DNA of 64,000 nt from Microcoleus sp036705565 (GTDB taxonomy: Bacteria; Cyanobacteriota; Cyanobacteriia; Cyanobacteriales; Microcoleaceae). Numbering within the stretch: the stretch's first letter is position 1; the number at the start of each line of letters is the position of its first letter. The stretch lies in NCBI GenBank assembly GCA_036705565.1, contig JAUBUY010000016.1; one strand, given 5' to 3'. Below, piece after piece: positions 24,203-33,500 of this stretch. Position numbers and translations under genes: made by a program. The notes under the pieces are model-generated. The model made no database searches and was not told the origin of the DNA. It saw only the letters and a program-made list of their open reading frames with translations.

Positions 24203-25465
24203 ATGAAATCAAATCAAACCGCTGCGAGTTCGTCTGCCAAATTTAAGCGGGTGGGCGTTGTCGGCGGCGGCCAGCTAGCTGGAATGATGGGGGATGCTGC
24301 TAGGGCGCTAGGTATTGAATTGGTAGTGCAAACTCCCCATGCTACTGACCCGGCCGTTTCTGTTGCTGCTGGTGCTGTTTTGGCTGCTGTTGATGATGTT
24401 TTGGCTACGGCTCAATTGGCGGCTGGATGCGATGTTATTACTTTTGAAAATGAGTTTGTAAATTTAGATGGTTTGCTGCCACTAGAACAGCAAGGTGTGT
24501 TATTTCAGCCGAGTTTGTCGTCGCTTTCTCCTTTGTTGGATAAGTACGTTCAGCGCTGTTATTTACAAGGTTTGGGTTTGCCAACTCCGAGGTTTTGGGA
24601 ATGGGATTGCAGCGCGGATTTGCCCCCGGAATTGTTTGATTCGGTGGCGATCGACTTTCCGGCAATTTCTGTTTCCGACAGCGTGCAGATTGCAGGAGAC
24701 TCGGATGCTGGATCGATCGACTTTCCCTTTGTCGTCAAAGTTCGCCGCCACGGTTATGACGGCCAAGGTACTTTTATTGTTAAGGATCGGGGGAGTTTTG
24801 AGTCAATTCGTGCTACACTCCAAGGTCAGTCTTTGCTAGTGGAAGAGTTTGTGCCGTTCGATCGCGAGTTGGCTGTGATTGCAGCTCGATCGGCAAATGG
24901 GGAAATTGCGACTTATCCGATCGTGGAAACTCAGCAGCAAAATCAGGTTTGTCATCTGGTGATTGCGCCCGCTGATATTAGTTTAGAGGTGAAAAATGAA
25001 GCTTGTGCGATCGCCCGCACTCTCCTCAACAGTTTGCAAGCTGTCGGCGTATTCGGCATTGAATTATTTTTAACCGCCGACAATAAGCTGTTAGTCAATG
25101 AAATTGCACCCCGCACTCACAACTCGGGACATTTTACGATCGATGCTTGCGAAACTTCCCAATTTGAACAGCATTTGCGCGCAGTTTGTCAACTGCCTTT
25201 AGGTAATTCGGCTCTGAAATGTGCAGGCGCTGTCATGGTAAATTTGCTAGGCTACGAGTCTGCCCAGTCCGATTATTTAGCAAAAAGACAACAACTGGCA
25301 CAAATTAGTGGTGCTTTTGTCCATTGGTATGGTAAGAAAGAATCGCGTCCCGGCCGCAAACTCGGTCACGTTACAGTTGTGATCGACGCGGATTTGGTGG
25401 CTCAGGGGCGATCGCAAGCACTGGCGATCGCTCAAACCGTAGAATCCATCTGGTATGCAAGTTAA
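24203..25465 (+). CDS. purK: 5-(carboxyamino)imidazole ribonucleotide synthase
   Basis: The 420-aa ATP-grasp protein carboxylates AIR with bicarbonate in purine synthesis. The start RVGVVGGGQLAGMMGDAARALG, split over residues 17-38, is the PurK hallmark. FPFVVKVRRHGYDGQGT and LLVEEFVPFDRELAVI form the ATP site, and LLVNEIAPRTHNSGH with DACETSQFEQHLRAV close it. Length is a little above the usual 360-390 aa. ATG at 24203 is preferred to an in-frame TTG at 24179. Directly followed by the 6S RNA gene. Confidence 0.95.
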   Translation: MKSNQTAASSSAKFKRVGVVGGGQLAGMMGDAARALGIELVVQTPHATDPAVSVAAGAVLAAVDDVLATAQLAAGCDVITFENEFVNLDGLLPLEQQGVLFQPSLSSLSPLLDKYVQRCYLQGLGLPTPRFWEWDCSADLPPELFDSVAIDFPAISVSDSVQIAGDSDAGSIDFPFVVKVRRHGYDGQGTFIVKDRGSFESIRATLQGQSLLVEEFVPFDRELAVIAARSANGEIATYPIVETQQQNQVCHLVIAPADISLEVKNEACAIARTLLNSLQAVGVFGIELFLTADNKLLVNEIAPRTHNSGHFTIDACETSQFEQHLRAVCQLPLGNSALKCAGAVMVNLLGYESAQSDYLAKRQQLAQISGAFVHWYGKKESRPGRKLGHVTVVIDADLVAQGRSQALAIAQTVESIWYAS

Positions 25466-25477
25466 ATTGCTCGAAGC

Positions 25478-25507
25478 TTGCCAAAATCGGGTTAGTTGGT
25501 ATATATT
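25478..25507 (+). promoter_or_regulatory. Promoter of the 6S RNA gene
   Basis: TTGCCA at 25478-25483 and TATATT at 25502-25507 are 18 bp apart (16 bp to an overlapping TATATA at 25500). This puts the start of RNA near 25513, exactly where the closing stem of the predicted 6S RNA begins. Confidence 0.65.
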
Positions 25508-25512
25508 TAATA

Positions 25513-25705
25513 AAGGTTCTACTGCGACGTTGGTGACTGCCAATAATGTTTTTTTGATCTATAACTCTTAACTCTCGGGAATCAAGATGTTTGGACAGCA
25601 GTAAACTGGGCTTGTACCCAGAAACTTTAAGTCCGAGCCAACGGTACCCACCTGGTAAAATACCAGGTCAAAAGCTGAGGTAAGACGGCGTTGCGGGGAA
25701 CCATT
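25513..25705 (+). ncRNA. ssaA: 6S RNA
   Basis: About 190 nt with the rod-like fold of 6S RNA, the mimic of an open promoter that binds RNA polymerase holoenzyme. The closing stem is GGTTC plus GCGACG at 25515-25529 pairing with CGTTGC plus GAACC at 25689-25702, with an internal bulge between. Inside are the local hairpins CTGGG/CCCAG (near 25607-25622) and CCTGGT/ACCAGG (near 25651-25668). A good promoter lies just upstream and a terminator downstream, and purK lies immediately 5'. As I recall, cyanobacterial 6S (ssaA) is linked to purK, which agrees. Exact ends are inferred. Confidence 0.72.
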
Positions 25706-25720
25706 AAAATTTGGATAGAG

Positions 25721-25757
25721 ATAGGCGCTGTGAAATATGGCTAGCCTATTTTTTTTT
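25721..25757 (+). terminator. Intrinsic terminator after the 6S RNA gene
   Basis: ATAGGC...GCCTAT stem (25721-25748) followed by a run of nine to ten T residues. It ends the purK-6S RNA transcript. Confidence 0.75.
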
Positions 25758-26110
25758 GAGATAAGCTGTTGCATATTTAAACTATACAAGCATTACCCTT
25801 GTTTTTGATTTGGCGACCCCATTTAATTATTAATTGTCCTTCATTTAAGAGGATCTGCAATAAATACTCCAGCTCTTCAATAGATGTAAAAAGTCGATTT
25901 GCAATATATTTTATCGAAAAATAACGGATATGGAATGAGAATTAAATAACTTAGAATGCGTGATGGTTCTTGTGGGATGGGCGTCCCGCCCGCCCTGAAT
26001 ATACAATTTAAATGCGCGACAGCTTAGCAGTCTATTTGCAAATTTGAGATGTTCCCAATCATCTTGCGATCGCCCTGGTAATAATTTCCACAAACTGATG
26101 CAGTAAAGCA
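25758..26110. repeat. Repeat-bearing intergenic region
   Basis: No gene is supported. GAGAATTAAATAACTT at 25935-25950 followed by GATGGGCGTCCCGCCC resembles one half of the hairpin element at 51151-51265, and a TTTAAATGC...CAGCTTA motif at 26008-26027 recurs at 909 and 51498. A minus-strand fragment (LWKLLPGRSQDDWEHLKFAN, near 26030-26090) reads protein-like but is too short to assign. Confidence 0.4.
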
Positions 26111-26253
26111 GTCATTCTATTTTAGATTTTAGATTTTGGATTTTGGATTGAACCCACGGATAAATTCGGGGGCTTGAGGATTTTAGATTTGAGATTTTGG
26201 ATTGATTCCACGGATAAATTACGTGGCGGGTACCACCTTTGAAATTCTTGGTC
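26111..26253 (+). mobile_element. GTC-flanked short insertion element, copy 3
   Basis: The element of 137 bp (26114-26250) is flanked by GTC at 26111-26113 and 26251-26253. It has the same order of parts as the copies at 308-459 and 27934-28079 (ATTTTAG repeats, two GGATAAAT half-units, ACGTGGCGGGTACCAC, AAATTCTTG), in the opposite orientation. It may also lie in a decayed gene, since short protein-like reading frames flank it, but these are not identified. Confidence 0.65.
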
Positions 26254-26339
26254 AACTCTCAGCAAAATCTCCGGCGTGGAATCGATCGCCCTTCCAATAA
26301 AAATATTTAACCAAGGTGGGCAAAAGCCCACCCTAATTC

Positions 26340-29023
26340 CTACTTCCCTACAGTGAAATACTCATTCTTAGCATACACGCTAATAATGCAGTCTCCCACT
26401 TCAAAAAACATCCCCTCTTGCTCATCTTTAGAAAATTGCAAGTTGCCGTATTTAGAATTAATTTCCTCAGCAGTCGCCGCTTTTGCCTCCATTTCATCCG
26501 GGATAAGTCCAGTAGAACCGATATAGAAAACCAGCGGTGAAACTTTTTCCCTGTACACTTTTTCAGCATAAGCTTCCAGTCGCTCATTCGCATTAGCTAA
26601 AGCAGCGACAAATTCGTCTCGCTTGACATCTTCTCCCTGCCATTTCGCTTGCAAAAGGCGCAGCAAACTATCTGCACCCACTTTGGCTAAAGTAGCGCTA
26701 ACAATTCCGTTATCCTCCAACCCCAAAAACTCATCAAAAATCAGTTTCATCAAGTCGTCAACTTTGGTGATTTTTGTTCGGGATGACAGCGTTTTGTGGG
26801 CGAAGACAACAGGCTCATCTAAGGTGATGTCAAATGTCGGTTTTGCTAGCTTTTCGCCCGTGTTTTTGTGGTAAACTTCATAAAGGCGATCGAGAAATTT
26901 GTTGGCCGAGTGCAACTTGCCGAAGTTGAGGATGTTTTTGCTGCCGATGTCGATTTTGTAGCTGACTCGCGAATCTACTGAACCGTTGGCGATCGCACTT
27001 TTTAAATCTGTGTATTCCGTCGTCGTCGGAAAGTTGATGTAAAGGCTTTTTGACAGATAATGCTGTTTCAATTCTTCCAATTGTTCCGCAGTGTAAGCCT
27101 CAGATTCCTCCTTCAAATGAGCCGAGAGAATGCTAGAGAGAATTTTGATTTCTGCTAGTTCCTCAAACACTCCGTCAAGGCTGCCGTAACGCCCGTCAAA
27201 AGGCACGAGGGGCAAAGTCTCTAACTTAATATCGTACTCGGAACGGAAGTCAAATTATTGCACGGGCGAACCGTCTTTTTCAAGGAGACCGCATTTTTTG
27301 AGCAAATCAAACACAGGTTTGCTGCTGATTTTGGTTCGCAGCGACTTAATATTAACTTCGCCGTCGCTGACAATGGTATAATTGTTGAAAGTATTGAGGT
27401 CTGTAACTAGAATTCCCGCCACTTCGGCGATTAAAGTTTCATCCTCAACTTTTACCAGCTTAGCTTTTCGGGTAATCAGCATATTGATGGTAGCGGTATT
27501 TTGATTGATGGCAAATGAACCCATTTGCACGTATTCGCCACCATCTAAGAATTCAGTTTTCAGCCAAGGCTTGACAAGGTTGCCGTTTTCGTCTCGCTTT
27601 CCTTCAATTCGCTTCAAACCTTTTCGCTGATAATTTTCTTGCAAGTGTTTCAAGTTGATGATGATGCTGTTGCTGTTTTCCTCCAATATCTTGATTAACT
27701 CCAGCAGGGAAATTTTCTCGCTAACTTTTACCCGATCGCCAATTTCATGATTTTTCAACACATCAGGCGCAAAAACAGCCTGTTCCAAATCTTCCGTAAA
27801 CTCGGCTATTTGGGCATTTGTCAAAGCTTTCGCGTGTTTTTCCGTCAAAGTAGCATCGAAGGTGCTCGCCAGCGCATACTTAGCCGTATTTAAATTGCCG
27901 TCAGCGAGGTTAGCTTTCGCAAAAGCCAACACCGACCACGAATTTCTTCATGTGGTACCCGCCACGTGATTTATCCGTGGAATCAATCCCAAATCGAAAA
28001 TCGAAAATCACTTATTGCCCCCGCATTTATCCCTGGGGTCAATCCAAAATCTAAAATCTAAAATCTAAAATCGAATGACTCATCAGTTTGAGCAACGGGA
28101 ACATCTAATTTGTCATACTCATCTTTGGCGACTTTCTGATATTTGTAAAACAGTCCGCGATCGTCTGCTTTCAGCCCGCAGATTTTCAGCGTACTCGATG
28201 AACCGTTGATTTTCTTGCCACTTTTGGAAACAAAAACTTGATAATCATATTCCTTAATTAACGGTTCTTCCAGCGGCGGTGCAACGGAACTGCCTAACAG
28301 TTTTGTGCTGTCGTAAAGAGCATCATAAACCATTTTAACTTCGCCCGCGCGGATGCAATTTCCCGATAATGTGTTGGCGATTTTGGAGAGAAGTTTGAAG
28401 TCAGCAGAGGCATAGGATATGGTGTTGGCAAACACATCCATGTCTTTGAGTTCTTCGCAAATTTCCCCTAGTTTTGCAGCTTCCGAATTGGCACTTGGGT
28501 CATTTGCATAGCCGTCTGTGTGCAAATTTATCGCTGTCATTTCTCCCGCTTTAACCAGAGATTTAGCGAGTTGCATCGACTGCGATATGCAGGTAGAGCC
28601 AGCCGTGTGGATTTTTTGAATTTCTTTGATGTATGGAGAGTCAAACTTCAGCACTTCTTGAATGGGAATTCGCTGGAAATGACAAATTACGTCCCCATTG
28701 CCAGCATAGGAAATCAGGCTGACGATTAGCTTGTAATTGTTGTACTCGTCTAAGGTCAAAAGCTTGATTAGGGTTTCTTTCAGCGGTTCTAAGTCATAAT
28801 ACATTGAGCCGGAACGATCGATGATGATGATGCTGTGAGCGACGGATTTTTCTGGGATATCGCCTGGTGTTCTCTCTAAATTAATGCGATCGACTAGATA
28901 GAATGCCTTGGCGTTTCCGGCAAAATTGTAGAGGGTAAACTTGGTGCGAGTATTGGAGGCTGCTTGGCTGCTGGAACGTTTGACTTGAGATGATTGTTTT
29001 GCTTGCCGTGCCATAGTTTTCAC
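26340..29023 (-). pseudogene. Von Willebrand factor A domain protein, broken by an insertion element and a stop codon
   Basis: Three open segments on the minus strand (29023-28058, 27932-27255, 27215-26340) form one gene of about 840 codons. The N-terminal part is a VWA domain with the MIDAS residues DRSGSM (near 70), Thr in HTAGSTCISQS and Asp in LHTDGYANDPS. The remaining two thirds are helical and unassigned. The first break is the GTC-flanked element at 27937-28076; its removal joins Asp-Glu-Ser-Val-Leu-Ala-Phe in frame. The second is a single in-frame TAA at 27255-27257 (GSPVQ-stop-FDFRSEYD). Such cytosolic VWA proteins may bind metal-dependent partners. Role here unknown, gene presumably dead. 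Confidence 0.82.
27934..28079 (-). mobile_element. GTC-flanked short insertion element, copy 2
   Basis: The element is 140 bp (27937-28076) with GTC (minus sense) at 28077-28079 and 27934-27936. It is the best match to copy 1, differing mainly in the middle. As in copy 1, the interrupted gene reads into it and stops after ...DFRF, because the element starts with ATTTTAG units. Confidence 0.72.
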
Positions 29024-29200
29024 CTATGTTGACTTATTCATCAACTTAATCATGACACGCGCTTCTGTGGATGTCAAGGCCTGTGTGGAAAATTATGTGC
29101 GAGGCTGAATAATCATTAATATTTAGCCCTGCGATGCCAGGGAAAACTGCGGCGATAGGCTAAAGGTGGGCTGTTTTGGCAAAAGTAGTGGATCTGCGTA

Positions 29201-29345
29201 ATACCAATTTAATGTGAAGTTGCACATATCTCGATCCCCCTAAATCCCCCTTAAGAAGGGGGACTTTGATCGGAATCTTGTCCCCCCCTTATTAAGGGGG
29301 GCTAGGGGGGATCGGATTCTATGGAGGCTCATAAAAAATTGGTAT
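29201..29345. mobile_element. MITE-like element with ATACCAATTT terminal inverted repeats
   Basis: ATACCAATTT at 29201-29210 and its exact complement AAATTGGTAT at 29336-29345 bound 145 bp. Inside are two GATCCCCC-rich blocks, the second with CTTATTAAGG-type inverted symmetry. There is no coding capacity. A TA step lies next to each end and may be a target duplication. The rest of the gap 29024-29373 holds nothing recognised. Confidence 0.7.
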
Positions 29346-29373
29346 AAGTCGTTTAGAAAATATTTAGTCAATC

Positions 29374-30360
29374 ATGGTTTATTTAGAAAATCCGGTGCTC
29401 AAACTTTATCTAAATCTAATCGGATGGGTGACGTTGGGATTCATTCTCGGCCGCCTGCTACCGAGAAGCTATTCTACATATTTAGCCAAGTTTCTTTTCT
29501 TCTTTGGCACGCCATTGAGCATTGTTGCTTTTATCCGCAGCGCCAATTTGTCGGGCGCTATTTGGATGGCGCCGCTGATAGCTTGGGCGGCAATTCTAGC
29601 AGGTGGAGGACTCGCTTGGATTTTGATAAGTTTCGGTGTCGGCGACGAACGTTTTAAGACTATTAATCCGATCGCCCAAAATAGCCCGGAACACACGAGC
29701 GCTTGGAGTTTGCCCACTCAAGGCAGCTTTTTATTGGCAACGATGCTGGGTAATACGGGTTTTTTAGGCATTCCCGTCACCTTGTCCTTATTAGGTTCGG
29801 AACACTTTGCCTGGGCGTTGTTTTACGACTTGCTAGGCACTACGATGGGAATGAATATACTGGGAGTTGCTATTGCTTCTCACTGCGGTAAAAGCGATCG
29901 CCGTCAGGGTTGGTTAACACCCCTGCTGGCAATCTTTCAGAATCCGGCACTGTGGGCTTTTGGTTTAGGATTTATCTCGCGCAGCTTGCCGCTGTCGGCA
30001 CCAATCGCAGAATTGTTAACAACAGGTGCTTGGACGGTAATTACTTTAGCTTTAATTACGATCGGGATGCAGTTGAGCAAGTTGAATTCCTTGCACAACC
30101 TCAAACCAGTTTTGGCTTGTCTGGCGATTAAAATGCTGTTTATTCCCTTGGTAATTGGCACGGGATTAACGTTTTTTGGCATCGCAGGCGCGCCGCGACT
30201 CGTGCTAGTGCTGCAAATGGCGATGCCTCCTGCTTTTGGTACTACGTTGTTGGCAGAAGCTTTCAATCTCGATCGCGAATTAGCCGTAACAGCGATCGGT
30301 CTCGGCTGCGTTAGTTTATTATTCACTATTCCCCTATGGATGAGGCTATTTAATTTTTAA
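29374..30360 (+). CDS. AEC (auxin efflux carrier) family transporter
   Basis: The 328-aa protein has about ten membrane helices and AEC-family features: the N-terminal NLIGWVTLGFILGRLLP, TMLGNTGFLGIPVTLSLLG near residue 125 and PPAFGTTLLAEAFNLD near 290. Members move organic acids or related anions out of or into the cell through the inner membrane. The substrate here is unknown. ATG start. It stands between a MITE and the kinase pseudogene. Confidence 0.88.
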   Translation: MVYLENPVLKLYLNLIGWVTLGFILGRLLPRSYSTYLAKFLFFFGTPLSIVAFIRSANLSGAIWMAPLIAWAAILAGGGLAWILISFGVGDERFKTINPIAQNSPEHTSAWSLPTQGSFLLATMLGNTGFLGIPVTLSLLGSEHFAWALFYDLLGTTMGMNILGVAIASHCGKSDRRQGWLTPLLAIFQNPALWAFGLGFISRSLPLSAPIAELLTTGAWTVITLALITIGMQLSKLNSLHNLKPVLACLAIKMLFIPLVIGTGLTFFGIAGAPRLVLVLQMAMPPAFGTTLLAEAFNLDRELAVTAIGLGCVSLLFTIPLWMRLFNF

Positions 30361-30524
30361 TAAAAATAGCATTTGGTAAGTTTAAAAAGTGTATTATTTC
30401 AGTGATACCCATCACAATTTTTGAGCGCTATATGTCATATTAATTTAACAATCACTGGACAGGGAAAGTGTATTGGCTTCTCCTAATGTGGAAATAGCCC
30501 GTGGAGGACGGGAAGAATATAAGT

Positions 30525-33500
30525 ATGGCAAGTATAAATTTTAGATTGACAGGTTATCAAATTCTCGATCGCATTTACTCAGGAACTCGCACCCTAGTTT
30601 ATCGAGCTTTCCGTATTGACGACAAACAGCCAGTCGCCATCAAAGTCTTGCGGAGTCAGTATCCCAGCTTCAGCGAACTGGTGCAATTTCGCAATCAGTA
30701 CACGATCGCCAAAAACCTCAACTTGCCCGGAATCATCGAAACCTACAGCTTAGAAACCTACCACAACAGCTATGCGTTGGTAATGGAAGACTTTGGGGGA
30801 ATTTCTATAAAAGAATGGACGGAAGAAAGGGAAACTGGGCCGTCTCTGATGGAGTTTTTGCAAGTTGGGATCGACCTGAGTGATACATTAGATATACTCT
30901 ATCGCCACCGGATAATTCACAAAGACATTAAACCCGCCAATATTTTAATTAATCCGCATACAAAACAAGTCAAACTCATTGACTTTAGTATTGCATCTTT
31001 GCTGCCGCGAGAAACTCAAACCCTGATGAATCCTAACGTACTGGAAGGAACACTGGGTTATTTGTCTCCCGAACAAACGGGAAGGATGAATCGCGGCATA
31101 GACTACCGCACAGACTTTTACTCTTTGGGCGTAACTTTTTACCAATTGCTGGCGGGACAATTGCCGTTTCAATCCAACGATGCGATGGAATTGCTACACT
31201 GTCATATTGCCAAGCAACCACCATCACTGCATCAAATCAATCCTGAAATCCCGCCCGTACTTTCGGAGATTGTCAGCAAATTAATGGGGAAAAATGCCGA
31301 AGACCGCTATCAGAGTGCGTCGGGGCTGAAATTCGATTTAGAATTTTGTTTGGAGCAACTTGAAGAAAAGGGTAAGATAGAGAGTTTTACGATCGCCCAG
31401 AGGGATGTTGGCGATCGATTCACTATACCAGAAAAACTTTATGGTCGCGAAACAGAAGTAGAAACCCTACTCGAAGCCTTCGATCGCGTCAGTAGTGACC
31501 GAACTGAAATGATGCTAGTAGGTGGTTTTTCTGGCATTGGAAAAACTGCAATTGTAAATGAAGTTCAAAAACCAATTGTCCGCCAGCGCGGCTATTTTAT
31601 CAAAGGTAAATTTGACAAATTTAACCGCAACATTCCTTTCTCAGCTTTTGTGCAAGCATTTCGAGACTTAATGGGACAATTGTTGAGCGAAAGTGACGAG
31701 GAGTTGAAAAAATGGCAAACTCAAATATTGCAAGCACTGGGTGATAACGCACAAGTCATTATTGAAGTAATTCCCGAACTCTAAAAAATTATTGGCCAAC
31801 AATCACCTGCACTAGAATTATCAGGAACAGCGGCAAAAAATCGGTTTAATTTGCTGTTCCAAAACTTTATTAAGGTGTTCACAAAACCCAAACATCCCCT
31901 GGTGATGTTTTTGGATGACTTGCAGTGGGCAGATTCCGCCTCGCTGCGGTTAATGGAAATGCTGGTGGCCGATGCGACAATCGGCTATTTATTAGTAATT
32001 GGTGTCTACCGAGATAATGAAGTGTTTGCAGCACATCCGTTGATGCTGACACTGGATGCAATGGCAAAAGCTGGGGCGACGGTGAATACTCTGACGCTGG
32101 AACCGTTGAGTTCAGAAAGTCTCAATCATTTGGTTGCTGATACGCTCAATTGTGCTCCATATTGGGCAAAACCGTTGGCGGATTTGCTGGCACAAAAAAC
32201 CCAGGGAAATCCCTTTTTTGCAACGCAGTTTCTCAAAGCACTGCATCAGGATGGGCTGATTGAGTTTGATCGGCTTGCTGGTTATTGGCAGTGCGATATT
32301 GTGCGAGTTAGGGAGGCAGCGCTGACGGATGATGTGGTCGAGTTTATGGCGTTGCAGTTGCAAAAATTGCCGCCAGCGACTCAGAATGTGTTGAAGTTGG
32401 CTGCTTGTGTTGGTAATCAGTTTGATTTGGGGACTTTGGCAGTTGTTTCCGAGCAATTGGAAACGGAAACGGCGGCGGATTTGTGGAAGGCTTTGCAAGA
32501 GGGGTTAATCCTGCCTGAAAGTGAAGTCTACAAGTTTTATATGGGGCGAGAAAGACAGGAGGAGGCCGAAAATTCGGAGGTGGTGAATTACAAGTTTTTG
32601 CACGATCGCGTTCAGCAAGCTGCCTATTCTTTAATTCCCGAACAAGAGCGATCGCGCGTTCACTATCAGATTGGACAATTGCCGATCCAGCAAATTTCAC
32701 CCGCAGCTATAGAAGAGGAAATTTTTTCAGTTGTCAATCAGTTGAATTATGGTATTGCGCTGATTGAAAACCAAACAGAACGATCTGAATTGGCGCAACT
32801 CAACCTCACGGCTTGCCGCAAAGCCAGAGGCGCTACTGCTTATCAAGCTGCTCGCGATTATGCTGCGATCGGGCTAAATTTGCTGGGAGAGAGCGCTTGG
32901 CAACGACAGTACGAGATGACCTTGAACTTGCACGACATAGCAGCAGAAGTGGCTTCACTCTGTGGTGATTTTGACCAGATGAATCAGTGGATTGACACTG
33001 TGATTTATCATACCAGAACTCCCCTAGAGCGAGTGAGCGTTTACATCGTCAAAATTCAGGCATTATCGTCCCAGAACAAGTTTTTAGAAGCAATTGCTAT
33101 CGGTTTGTTGAGTCTAAAAGAACTAGGAGTTGAGTTGCCCGATCGCCCTACATCAGAAGATATTCAGCAAGCAGTGCAGGAAATTAATAGCTCGATCGGC
33201 GATCGACCGATTGAAGAGTTATTCGAGCTGCCAGCGATAGTGGATGCCCAAAAACTGGCCACCATGCAAGTGGCGGCAAGTATGGTGTCAGTTTGTTATG
33301 TGGTCGGTTGGTCTTTGTTTGCGTTGGTGACTGCCTTACAGGTAAATTTATCAAAAATTTGGGTTTAAAACCCTGTCCTTCTAGGACGGCTTTAATTTCT
33401 TAAAACTTCTTTCAACAAGTCCAGTAAGTTCCTATATTTGTGATATACTATAAAAGTCAAGGTTTAATTCCTTTACCATCGTAAAACAGTTAAGACACAC

